The notes below the pieces were generated by a model. That model was given only the letters and a program-made list of their open reading frames with translations. It was not told the DNA's origin and made no database searches. Below are positions 43,645 to 51,060 of a stretch of DNA of 64,000 nucleotides, one piece after another; position 1 is the stretch's first letter; every line of letters starts with the position of its first letter. This stretch comes from Planctomycetota bacterium. Its GTDB lineage: Bacteria; Planctomycetota; Planctomycetia; Planctomycetales; Planctomycetaceae. The translations under genes and the position numbers were made by a program. Location of the stretch: contig QQVO01000032.1 in the NCBI GenBank assembly GCA_003388505.1, forward strand, positions 62,001 to 126,000, in the 5' to 3' direction.

Positions 43645-44085
43645 TCAACCAGCGAAGACGTCACTCTCGCAATCGAGGCTGTCGACAATCAGTTCGAACA
43701 CCGATTGCGCGTCCCGCGCGTCGTGTCCTTCAGATTGAAAGACAATCAGGACCGTGCAGGCGCCGGTGCGAAACGCTCTCAACCAAGCGGAACTGACCAA
43801 CTCGAGGCAGAAGAAGTCAACGTTTCGCCCCCTCGCCGCCCGGCCCGCGACCTGGCATTCGACCGGCTCAACATCGAAATCCTCGTAGACCTCCCGGTAC
43901 GCATCAACGCCCGCGTCAAGCACTTCGTCAACCGGAGGCCGGCCCTCGAGCAGGGTAATTGTACAGAAGGCTGGGCCGTCGCCGTCGACCGTCACTGTCA
44001 GTCCCTCGTCGCCGGACTCCTCCTGAGCCCGCCATTCATCGGGATAGCGGAAACGAAGCCCGTCAGTCTGGTAAATCCTGGACAT
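43645..44085 (-). CDS. PsbP/DUF1795-like small protein
   Basis: A 146-residue protein starting MSRIYQTDGLRFRYPDEWRA. The opening (short strand, then F-x-Y-P-x-x-W) and the alternation of strands with one helix (VDEVLDAGVDAYREVYEDF) fit the Mog1/PsbP alpha/beta/alpha sandwich seen in DUF1795 and related lipoprotein domains. It ends DAQSVFELIVDSLDCE. There is no signal peptide. The long upstream open frame (72 codons) does not continue this domain. Function unknown. Confidence 0.6.
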   Translation of the reverse strand: MSRIYQTDGLRFRYPDEWRAQEESGDEGLTVTVDGDGPAFCTITLLEGRPPVDEVLDAGVDAYREVYEDFDVEPVECQVAGRAARGRNVDFFCLELVSSAWLRAFRTGACTVLIVFQSEGHDARDAQSVFELIVDSLDCESDVFAG

Positions 44086-44157
44086 CTCTCGATTCCGGCA
44101 GAATGCAGGCGATGACGAAGACTTGAGTGGACCAACCGGTTTCGATAGCTTGGAACA

Positions 44158-44568
44158 GTGGCAAGTATCGATCAAATGAAAACTGGCGGATCCAGCGGAG
44201 ACCGCCGGAAGAGCGGTCAACTTCTGATTGTCCCTCGCGACATCGACCGCATGTCGAAAATGATTGCCTCGCATGTGAAGGCCGATCCGGCGATCAACCA
44301 CAACTCTATAACGGTTCCCCCCGATGCGAAAGCCTCGGGCGGAAATCCCGCAGGGCCATCGACTTTTTCAAAGTGGGAAGACTTTGACGGCAGCGATTTA
44401 GGGACGCTTTCGTTGGCATTCAACGACTTACGTCGAAATCAGTCGTCGTCAAACTTGACGCAGTGTGAAACAATCGATGGCCCTGGGAAATCCCGGTCGT
44501 TTCACGGGGAGCGTCGCGGTCAGTTCCGGCGATTTGCTCCCTGCAGTCGACCAGTATCCAATAGTTGA
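44158..44568 (+). CDS. Doubtful hypothetical protein
   Basis: A possible 136-residue product from a GTG, or 130 from the ATG six codons later. The first 90 residues (GDRRKSGQLLIVPRDIDRMS KMIASHVKADP...) have plausible composition, the last 40 are Ser/Arg-rich and look like read-through. Base composition here is lower in G+C than the neighbours. No motif, no convincing ribosome-binding site. It fills most of the 497-nt gap between 43645-44085 and the alkyltransferase-like gene; if it is not a gene, that gap is empty. Confidence 0.25.
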   Translation: MASIDQMKTGGSSGDRRKSGQLLIVPRDIDRMSKMIASHVKADPAINHNSITVPPDAKASGGNPAGPSTFSKWEDFDGSDLGTLSLAFNDLRRNQSSSNLTQCETIDGPGKSRSFHGERRGQFRRFAPCSRPVSNS

Positions 44569-44582
44569 AGCAGGAGAATTCG

Positions 44583-44948
44583 ATGGCGACCACACGTGCC
44601 GCGGAAGTGGCGGAGATCCTCTGGGAACTGAAACGCGCCGACAAGGTGGCCTCGTTCAGCGCAATTGCTGAGCGAGCCGGATTTTCGGCAGGGTCGGAGG
44701 GCCGGACCGTGCGCAAGTGCCTCGTCACCGTGCGTCGCGATTGGCCTCATCTGCAATGGTGGCGGGCCGTGGCCGACAACGGCGTTGTTGAGAATGAAGA
44801 GCACGCGGAACGCCTGCAGGAAATGGGAGTGGACGTCGTCAAAGACGACAAGAGCGGCGACACATCCGCCGTGATCGAAGAGGATCGGATGATGAGTTGG
44901 TCGGAGGATGCCGAGGCTGAGGCGGCCGCCGAGCCAGAAGAGAAGTAA
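44583..44948 (+). CDS. Alkyltransferase-like (MGMT/Ada C-domain-like) DNA-binding protein
   Basis: A 121-residue protein. Residues about 8-65 follow the helix-turn-helix module of O6-methylguanine methyltransferase and ATL proteins: VAEILWELKRADKVASFSAI, AERAGF, GRTVRKCLVTVRRDWPHLQW and WRAVADNG, where WWR-V-ADNG matches the R-V-V-(R/N)-x-x-G ending. The PCHR alkyl-acceptor cysteine is absent; the single cysteine stands in VRKCLV. ATLs flag alkylated guanines for excision repair, so a sensor role is likelier than repair. An acidic tail (about 95-121) follows. AGGAG seven nt before ATG supports the start. Confidence 0.55.
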   Translation: MATTRAAEVAEILWELKRADKVASFSAIAERAGFSAGSEGRTVRKCLVTVRRDWPHLQWWRAVADNGVVENEEHAERLQEMGVDVVKDDKSGDTSAVIEEDRMMSWSEDAEAEAAAEPEEK

Positions 44949-45153
44949 CCCCGTCCAGGTCTGGTTTCGCGCCCGACAGAGTGGACGTCTCCGACTGACA
45001 GACGTTCTCGAAGTGGATGCCGGATAAGCGGTTACGTCGCCCGAATCGATTCAGCGACGCGGAATTCCGGAACGCGGCAGGCCGGAGAGGTCTCCATACT
45101 CTCGCCAAATGCTCACGTTGACTCATTCTCCTGAAACGCCATAGACTTACGTT

Positions 45154-46209
45154 ATGGCGTCATCACCGCAAAGTCATCACTCGCGCGGCACGGTCGGCGA
45201 CTGGCTCCGGCCGCATCTGCAGTGGATCACGGTCCCAAGCTGGGTGCTGTCCGCCGCCGCTCACGTCGCTGTCCTTTTCCTGCTGGTCATCATCTCCCAG
45301 ACCCCGAGCTGCCGTTCGGACATTCAGGGAGAGGACGGAGACTCATTTCGGAAGGTGGGGATCTACACCCCCCCGGCGGACGAAGACGATTCCCGGCAGG
45401 ACGCCACGCAATCAACCGAACAGGAAGCGTCGGAAGCTGAGAGTCAGGAAACAAGCGAGGCGCAGCCCGTTGAGGAGTCGTTGGCGGTTCCGCCGGTTCC
45501 GCTCGATCTGCCTCAGTCGGTGAGTCCGCCGTTGATTGGAATCGGTGCCGACCCGTCACTCCCCTCCGCTGATTCGCTGGTTGACAGCATCCTCAGCAGC
45601 GCTCCGGGCGCTCCGGGTGGACCAGCTAGCCCCTCGGACGGTGAGCCGGGAGGAACCACGTTTCTCGGCGCCTCGGCGACCGGCAATCGTTTCGTCTACG
45701 TCATCGATCGATCGTGGAGCATGGACGACTACGGCGCCTTGCGGGCGGCCAAGAACGAACTCGCTTCGAGCCTGCAGAGGCTCGACGCCACGCAGCAATT
45801 CCAGATTATTTTCTACAACGACCAGGGGCAGGTCATCCTGACGAGCAACGCCGGTCGCTTTGATTTCTTTTGGGGCACGGATACCCAGCGACTCGACGCC
45901 GTCCGACAATTGCGGTCGGTCCGCGCGAGCGGCGGAACGGACCACGTGCCTGCGCTGCAGAAAGCGCTCTCGTACGATCCGGATGTTGTTTTCTTTCTGA
46001 CCGACGGCCAGGAGCCGCCGCTCAGCACCCGCGATCTGGAGAGCATCGGACGCCGAAACGCCAAAGCCCGCATTCACTGCATCGAGTTCGGTGATACGAC
46101 GCGCACAGACGCCGGGGAAATCGATCCGGGGAACTGGGTGCAGAAGCTCGCCCAACAGAACGGCGGCAAGTACATCTATCACGATGTACGAACATTCGGG
46201 CGGCGCTGA
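45154..46209 (+). CDS. VWA-domain membrane protein with TonB-like N-terminus
   Basis: A 351-residue protein. After about 30 residues one transmembrane helix (WVLSAAAHVAVLFLLVII) anchors it, followed by an acidic Glu/Gln/Ser-rich linker and a Pro-rich stretch (about 100-165). The C-terminal von Willebrand A domain starts NRFVYVIDRSWSMDDYGALR, with MIDAS D-R-S-W-S; the rest of the metal site falls in ASGGTDHVPALQKAL (T-D) and FFLTDGQEPP (D-G). VWA proteins with a short membrane anchor often work with ExbB/ExbD-type motors or AAA ATPases. It precedes lspA by 60 nt and may share its transcript with the ExbB/D genes. Confidence 0.85.
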   Translation: MASSPQSHHSRGTVGDWLRPHLQWITVPSWVLSAAAHVAVLFLLVIISQTPSCRSDIQGEDGDSFRKVGIYTPPADEDDSRQDATQSTEQEASEAESQETSEAQPVEESLAVPPVPLDLPQSVSPPLIGIGADPSLPSADSLVDSILSSAPGAPGGPASPSDGEPGGTTFLGASATGNRFVYVIDRSWSMDDYGALRAAKNELASSLQRLDATQQFQIIFYNDQGQVILTSNAGRFDFFWGTDTQRLDAVRQLRSVRASGGTDHVPALQKALSYDPDVVFFLTDGQEPPLSTRDLESIGRRNAKARIHCIEFGDTTRTDAGEIDPGNWVQKLAQQNGGKYIYHDVRTFGRR

Positions 46210-46269
46210 TCAGTCTCGACAATCGCTTGCGACTCCGGACATCAGCGAAACAGGAGTCGAATCAACGGA

Positions 46270-46833
46270 ATGAGAAATCCCATGACATGGCTCGCTTCAC
46301 GTAGGGTGCGGATCGTGTGGCTGCTGTTGTTGACCGCGACGCTCGTCGGTTGCGATCAGGCCACCAAGACATACGCGACGCGTCACTTGCAGTACACGAG
46401 CACGAACCCGCTTCAGTATCTCGGCGACACACTTGAGATCCGGTACGCTCACAATCGCGGTGCGTTTCTCAGCCTGTTTTCCGGTTTGTCTGAAGAATCG
46501 AGGTTCCTGCTGCTGACCGTGATGAACGCCGTCATTCTCACCGGGGTCGCCGTGTTTCTGCTCTCAAGCCGCGAGGTCGAAGGAGTTCCTTTCTTCGCCT
46601 TGACCCTGCTGCTTGCCGGCGGAATCGGCAACCTGATCGACCGCGCGTTTCTCGGCGGGATCGTCGTCGACTTCATGGTGATCAATCTCTCGTCCTGGAC
46701 GGGGATCGGGTGGCTGAAGACCGGAATCTTCAACGTCGCCGACATCGCGATTACCGCGGGTTTTCTGTTGCTGCTGCCGCAACTGTTCCATAAGAGTCCT
46801 CCCCAGACTGCCCCCAAGGCCGCTCCCGCATGA
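46270..46833 (+). CDS. lspA: Lipoprotein signal peptidase (SPase II)
   Basis: A 187-residue membrane aspartyl protease that cleaves prolipoprotein signal peptides after lipidation. Four transmembrane helices are visible. Conserved blocks are GCDQATKTYATRH, IRYAHNRGAFLSLFSGLS (the N-x-G-A-(F/W)-S loop), LAGGIGNLIDRAFLGGIVVDFM with catalytic D in NLIDR, and IFNVADIAITAG with the second catalytic D in N-V-A-D. Slightly longer than the E. coli enzyme because of the N-terminal extension; a start at MTWLAS is possible. Its stop overlaps the ATG of the next gene (ATGA). The window encodes at least two lipoprotein candidates that it could process. Confidence 0.95.
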   Translation: MRNPMTWLASRRVRIVWLLLLTATLVGCDQATKTYATRHLQYTSTNPLQYLGDTLEIRYAHNRGAFLSLFSGLSEESRFLLLTVMNAVILTGVAVFLLSSREVEGVPFFALTLLLAGGIGNLIDRAFLGGIVVDFMVINLSSWTGIGWLKTGIFNVADIAITAGFLLLLPQLFHKSPPQTAPKAAPA

Positions 46834-47915
46834 GTCGCTTTCTCGTCCATTCCGCGGTGCGAAGAGGCTCTCGATCGGCGCTGATGTGTCTGCTGCTGGC
46901 AAGCGGCGCATCACCGGTCACGCGGGGCGACGATCGCGTGACCGTATTGCCGGAGGGGAAGTCGAAACCCATCGTGGTTGTCGGCGACGTGCAGTCCTTC
47001 GACGCGAGGATGATCACGATTCGCGTGAAGTCGGGCATCCCGATTCAGACCTTTCCGACGGAAAGCGTTCTGGACGTGGAGACGCGGCAGGTTCCCGGAT
47101 TCACGCGCGGCATCGACGCTTTCGAATCCGGAGACATCGCCCGGGCGGAAGCCGAATTTCTGCAGGCCGTCAGCCTTGAGAAACGGCTTTGGGTGCGCGA
47201 GGAAATCTACGGCTGGCTCGTGCGCTGCGCCCGCCGCCGGGGCGATCGAACCGCCGCCGGCGAATACTTCAACCAGATTCTCTCGATTGAAGCCGAAACG
47301 CGGCAGTGGGGACTTGTTCCACTCGTGTGGGCGGCCGAAACGATCAATGCGGCGCTGCAGGACTCCGCCGCGAAGTGGTTGACCTCTCTCGACGAGGGGA
47401 CGCGACTGATGGGCGCCAGCGCCCTGTTGCTCGACAGTCGTCGCAGCGAGGCGGCCCAACGCGAGATGGACAAGCTGGCGCGCAGTCCCGATCAGATTGT
47501 CAATTCGCTCGCCCGTGCGCAATTGTGGCGGATTCGCCTGGTCGACGCGGAACTGACTCGCAATGAATTAGAGAGCTGGCGGGCCCAGATCGAGCGGATG
47601 CCGGCGGAACTGCGGGCCGGGCCGATGTACCTGGCCGGCCGCGCAGCCGCCCTGCAAAACGACACCCAGCAGGCGGCGACCGACTGGCTCTGGCTGCCGC
47701 TCGTCTATACGCAGGACGAACCCTTGGCCGGCAGGGCCTGCCTCGACGCGGCGGACGCCTTGGCGCGGCTCGGCCGTCACGACGAAGCTTTGACGTTGTA
47801 CGAAGAGGTCGTCGACCGTTTCGGATTCACGCCGTCGGCGCAAGAGGCCCGTCAGCGCGTCTCTGAACTGTCCGGCGATCCCAGCGACAGGAGAGACCCC
47901 GATGGCTCAGGATGA
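46830..47915 (+). CDS. Secreted TPR-like repeat protein
   Basis: A 361-residue protein with a signal peptide (MSRFLVHSAVRRGSRSALMCLLLASG). A small beta part (about 45-85: KPIVVVGDVQSFDARMITIRVKSG) is followed by helical repeats of TPR style: FTRGIDAFESGDIARAEAEFLQAV, LDAADALARLGRHDEALTLYEEVVDRFG and similar stretches between. TPR proteins next to ExbB/ExbD genes often act as periplasmic scaffold parts of TonB/Tol-like complexes. It overlaps lspA by four nt and exbB by 14 nt, so translational coupling is very likely. Confidence 0.8.
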   Translation: MSRFLVHSAVRRGSRSALMCLLLASGASPVTRGDDRVTVLPEGKSKPIVVVGDVQSFDARMITIRVKSGIPIQTFPTESVLDVETRQVPGFTRGIDAFESGDIARAEAEFLQAVSLEKRLWVREEIYGWLVRCARRRGDRTAAGEYFNQILSIEAETRQWGLVPLVWAAETINAALQDSAAKWLTSLDEGTRLMGASALLLDSRRSEAAQREMDKLARSPDQIVNSLARAQLWRIRLVDAELTRNELESWRAQIERMPAELRAGPMYLAGRAAALQNDTQQAATDWLWLPLVYTQDEPLAGRACLDAADALARLGRHDEALTLYEEVVDRFGFTPSAQEARQRVSELSGDPSDRRDPDGSG

Positions 47916-48741
47916 ATCGACCGGGGGACGGCGAACCGGCAGGCTCCCCACGATCGCGGTTGGGCTGCTGTTTTTCGTCGCTGCGGACTCCGCCCCCGCC
48001 GCTGAGAACGTCATGTTCGTGCGCGACGGGGCCGTCGACGTCAAGGCGCTGCTGCAGGCCGGCGGGACAATCGGTTGGGTCATCGTCGGATTGAGCGTGG
48101 CGATGGTCGCACTCATCATCGAACATTTGCTCAGCATCCGCCGCGGATCGCTCATGCCCCGCAGTCTGGCGGAGCAACTGCACGAACAGATCTCCACAGG
48201 TCAATACGCCCAGGCGGAAACGTTGTGCCGCGAGCGGCCGAGTTTTCTCGGATTCGTCGTCGCGGCCGCGCTGCAGGAAATCGGCATCGGTTACAGTGCC
48301 ATGGAAAAGGCGATGGAAGACGCCAGCGCGGAACAGGCCGCCCGACTCTTCCGCAAGATCGAGTACCTCTCGGTGATCGGCGTGCTGGCGCCGATGCTGG
48401 GTCTGATGGGAACGGTCTGGGGCATGATCCTGGCGTTCGGTGAATTCGCGTCGAACGCCAACCCTCAACCGACCGACCTGGCGCCGGCCATCTCTCTGGC
48501 ATTGGTCACGACGCTGCAGGGACTCGTCGTCGCCGTTCCTGCACTCGCCGCCTTTGCATGGTTCCGCAGCCGCGTCGACGAGTACGTGGCAGAAACTTCG
48601 CTGATGGCAGAGCACGTCGTCAGCCCCCTCAAGCGGGCGCTGGTGGAACAGCGGCGCGCGGCACGACGCGACGCCGGCAAACCGGCGGCTGCCCGTCCCG
48701 GTGTTCCGTCAGTCGCTATGCAGCGGGAGGCGACGTCGTGA
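47902..48741 (+). CDS. exbB: ExbB/TolQ/MotA-family proton-channel subunit
   Basis: A 279-residue protein. A signal-like N-terminal helix is followed by GTIGWVIVGLSVAMVALIIEHLL (helix), a cytoplasmic arm, and two helices in VIGVLAPMLGLMGTVWGMILAFGEF and LALVTTLQGLVVAVPALAAFAWF, which is the G-L-x-G-T-V ... T-x-x-G-L-x-x-x-(I/V)-P signature of ExbB/TolQ. It forms a pentameric channel round an ExbD dimer and uses the proton motive force to drive TonB, Tol or gliding machines. It overlaps the TPR gene, and its stop overlaps the GTG start of exbD (GTGA). Longer than E. coli ExbB by its N-terminal extension. Confidence 0.92.
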   Translation: MAQDESTGGRRTGRLPTIAVGLLFFVAADSAPAAENVMFVRDGAVDVKALLQAGGTIGWVIVGLSVAMVALIIEHLLSIRRGSLMPRSLAEQLHEQISTGQYAQAETLCRERPSFLGFVVAAALQEIGIGYSAMEKAMEDASAEQAARLFRKIEYLSVIGVLAPMLGLMGTVWGMILAFGEFASNANPQPTDLAPAISLALVTTLQGLVVAVPALAAFAWFRSRVDEYVAETSLMAEHVVSPLKRALVEQRRAARRDAGKPAAARPGVPSVAMQREATS

Positions 48742-49151
48742 AGATTCCCGCGCGGCCGAGAACGCGTCTGGCGTTCAATATCACGCCGCTGATCGACATC
48801 GTGTTCAACATCATGATCTTCTTCCTCGTGACCGCGCACTTCGTGCGGAGCCAGGAGGTCGACCCGGTCGATCTGCCCACCGCGACGCAAACGGAGGAAG
48901 AAGAGACCGTCCCGCAGCGAATCGTCCTCACGATCATGAATGAGACAACTCTCCGCATGAACGGCAGAGACATCGATCGCGAGACCGTGGAGTTTCTGAT
49001 CGCGGACGCGGCGGCGGAGGGACCGGACGATGTGGAGGTCCAGATTCGCTGCGACAAGTCGGTCCCGTACCGCGTCGTCGAACCGATTCTGTTCGATTGC
49101 GCCGGGCACGGCATCCAGCGCGTGGGTTTCAAGGTGATGGAAGGTAATTGA
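48738..49151 (+). CDS. exbD: ExbD/TolR-family protein, first copy
   Basis: A 137-residue protein. The short cytoplasmic N-terminus KIPARPRTRLAFNITPLIDI leads into one helix, VFNIMIFFLVTAHFV, with the proton-carrying aspartate in PLIDIVF, and a periplasmic domain ending VVEPILFDCAGHGIQRVGFK. That is the normal ExbD/TolR layout. The start is GTG and overlaps the exbB stop (GTGA), indicating tight coupling. Confidence 0.92.
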   Translation: MKIPARPRTRLAFNITPLIDIVFNIMIFFLVTAHFVRSQEVDPVDLPTATQTEEEETVPQRIVLTIMNETTLRMNGRDIDRETVEFLIADAAAEGPDDVEVQIRCDKSVPYRVVEPILFDCAGHGIQRVGFKVMEGN

Positions 49152-49166
49152 AGGGCCTTTGCAGGA

Positions 49167-49196
49167 ATCCGCGGGCTGACGCCGCGCGGCTCGCCG
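49167..49196 (+). repeat. Intergenic repeat B, copy 2
   Basis: AATCCGCGGGCTGACGCCGC and the following GCGGCTCGCC, between the two exbD genes; nearly identical to 56905-56933 read in reverse and close to 4968-4994. Confidence 0.8.
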
Positions 49197-49212
49197 AGGA
49201 CGCACGAATACG

Positions 49213-49674
49213 ATGCGACTGCCTACACAGTACGGCACGCAGAACAGGCGCGATCAGGACGCGATGACGCCGATGATCGACGTCGTGTTCCAGCTTCTCA
49301 TTTTCTTCGTCGTCGCTTCGACCGGCCAGGTGGCGGAGGCGTTCCTGCCGACCGAACTGTCCGCCGGCGGGACCGTCACCGCGCCCGTCGATCCGATGGA
49401 GCGCGAACCCTGGGCGGACGAAGTCTGGGTGGAATTGATCTTCGACGAGAACGAGGCCAAGACCCTCGCCGATCTCAACGGCACGCTCTATGAAGACCTC
49501 ACTGTGCTGACCGGCGTCCTGCGGCAGTTGGCGGAGGTCAGCCGGGAGAGCCCGGTGATTCTCGATATCGGCGGAGATGTCCCGCTGGGCGACGTGATCC
49601 TCGTCTACGACGTCTGCCGCGCCGCCGGATTCGACTCGGTCAACTTCGCGGCGGACCCATCCAACGGCGAGTAA
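49213..49674 (+). CDS. ExbD/TolR-family protein, second copy
   Basis: A 153-residue protein that begins with a short charged N-terminus, then the ExbD helix in AMTPMIDVVFQLLIFFVVAS (aspartate in MIDVVF), then a periplasmic domain of about 110 residues with VILDIGGDVPLGDVILVYDVCRAAGFDSVNF. Two different ExbD proteins behind one ExbB are a common arrangement in planctomycetes and Bacteroidetes and may form a heterodimer inside the channel. It starts 62 nt after the first exbD, with repeat B in between. Confidence 0.92.
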   Translation: MRLPTQYGTQNRRDQDAMTPMIDVVFQLLIFFVVASTGQVAEAFLPTELSAGGTVTAPVDPMEREPWADEVWVELIFDENEAKTLADLNGTLYEDLTVLTGVLRQLAEVSRESPVILDIGGDVPLGDVILVYDVCRAAGFDSVNFAADPSNGE

Positions 49675-49877
49675 CTCACTCGCAGTGGACGTACCGGATC
49701 TCCGACGCGGAAAGCTATTGGCCATCACACCCATTCGCAGACCTTGACCACCCTTCTCTACGTCTCCGTGCCTCCACGATTGACGCCCTCTCAACGCGAA
49801 CGCTCGACAATTCCTCCCAATGCGACCATGCTGATCCCTGACAGCGTTGACGGTCGTCATCAATCAGGGGGACAGAC

Positions 49878-50987
49878 ATGGCTGACAAGCACCGGGTCGG
49901 CGTCATTGGAGCGACGGGGAAGGGCAACTATGGGCACGGAATCGATGCGGTCTGGAAGGACATCGATCGCGCCGAAGTCGTTGCCGTTGCCGACGAACAC
50001 GATGGAGGCCGCGGCGAGGCGAAAGAGCGCACCGGAGCGAAGACCGCCTATGCCGACTACCGCAAGATGCTGGATGAGGAATCTCTCGACATCGTCGCAG
50101 TCGGCCCTCGCTGGCTTGATCAGCATCGCGACATGTGCGTCGCAGCGGCGGAGCATGGCTGCCACATCTACATGGAAAAGCCTTTCTGCCAGGACCTCAC
50201 GCAAGCCGACGAAATCGTCTCTGCCTGCGAGATGCGGCATGTCAAGCTGGCGATCGCCCACCAGACCCGCTGGTCCCCCGTCCTCGACGTCGTCCAGCGC
50301 GAGATCAGGAACGGGATCATCGGCGATGTGCTGGAGTTTCGAGCGCGCGGGAAGGAAGACGCCCGCCGGGGCGGCGGGGAGGATTTGTGGGTACTCGGCA
50401 GTCACGTCCTCGATTTGATGAGGCTCTTTGGCGGCGATCCGGAGACCTGCTATGCAACCGTTTACAACGACGGCCAACTCGCGACCGCTGACGATGTGAT
50501 CGACGGAAACGAAGGCATCGGCCCCCTCACCGGAGACGCGATAAACGGCACATACTCGCTCGGGAATGGCGTCAAAGGCTATTTCGGATCACACCGTGGA
50601 GCGGCGGGAAGTCCCTCGCGATTCGGCTTGCAGATCTATGGCGCCGGCGGAGTGATCGAAGTTCTCACGGGTCACCCCAGCCCATGCCACGTGCTGGTCG
50701 ATTCAAGCTGGTCTCCCGGAAGGTCCGGCAAGGAGTGGGTGAAGATCACCTCGGCCGGTGTCGGCGAACCGGAACCGCTGCCGGCCAGCGGACTTCACGG
50801 CGGAAACGTGCTCGCGGTGACTGATCTCATCGACTGCATCGAAAACCCGGACCGCCAACCCCGGTGCAGCATGTACGACGCCCGCTGGACGGTGGAGATG
50901 ATCGCCGGCATCTTCGAGTCGCACCGCGTCCGCGGCCCGGTTTCTCTCCCGCTTGAGAACCGGCAGAACCCGCTCACGATGCTGTAG
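49878..50987 (+). CDS. Gfo/Idh/MocA-family NAD(P)-dependent oxidoreductase
   Basis: A 369-residue protein. The Rossmann opening is HRVGVIGATGKGNYGHGID, followed by VVAVADEHDGG, then IVAVGPRWLDQHRDMCVAAA, HIYMEKPFCQDLTQADEI (E-K-P, the signature of the family), and a C-terminal alpha/beta domain with GVRVY-type strands. These enzymes oxidise or reduce sugars, inositols and related polyols with NAD(P); the substrate is not evident. Planctomycete genomes carry many paralogs. It lies 73 nt before the aldehyde dehydrogenase gene and may share its transcript. The ATG has GGGG seven nt upstream. Confidence 0.9.
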   Translation: MADKHRVGVIGATGKGNYGHGIDAVWKDIDRAEVVAVADEHDGGRGEAKERTGAKTAYADYRKMLDEESLDIVAVGPRWLDQHRDMCVAAAEHGCHIYMEKPFCQDLTQADEIVSACEMRHVKLAIAHQTRWSPVLDVVQREIRNGIIGDVLEFRARGKEDARRGGGEDLWVLGSHVLDLMRLFGGDPETCYATVYNDGQLATADDVIDGNEGIGPLTGDAINGTYSLGNGVKGYFGSHRGAAGSPSRFGLQIYGAGGVIEVLTGHPSPCHVLVDSSWSPGRSGKEWVKITSAGVGEPEPLPASGLHGGNVLAVTDLIDCIENPDRQPRCSMYDARWTVEMIAGIFESHRVRGPVSLPLENRQNPLTML

Positions 50988-51060
50988 CCGCGGGGCCGAC
51001 TTTGCCGGCCGCGTACCGACCACATACCGAATCGGCCGGCACAGCCGGACCTACGCGACT

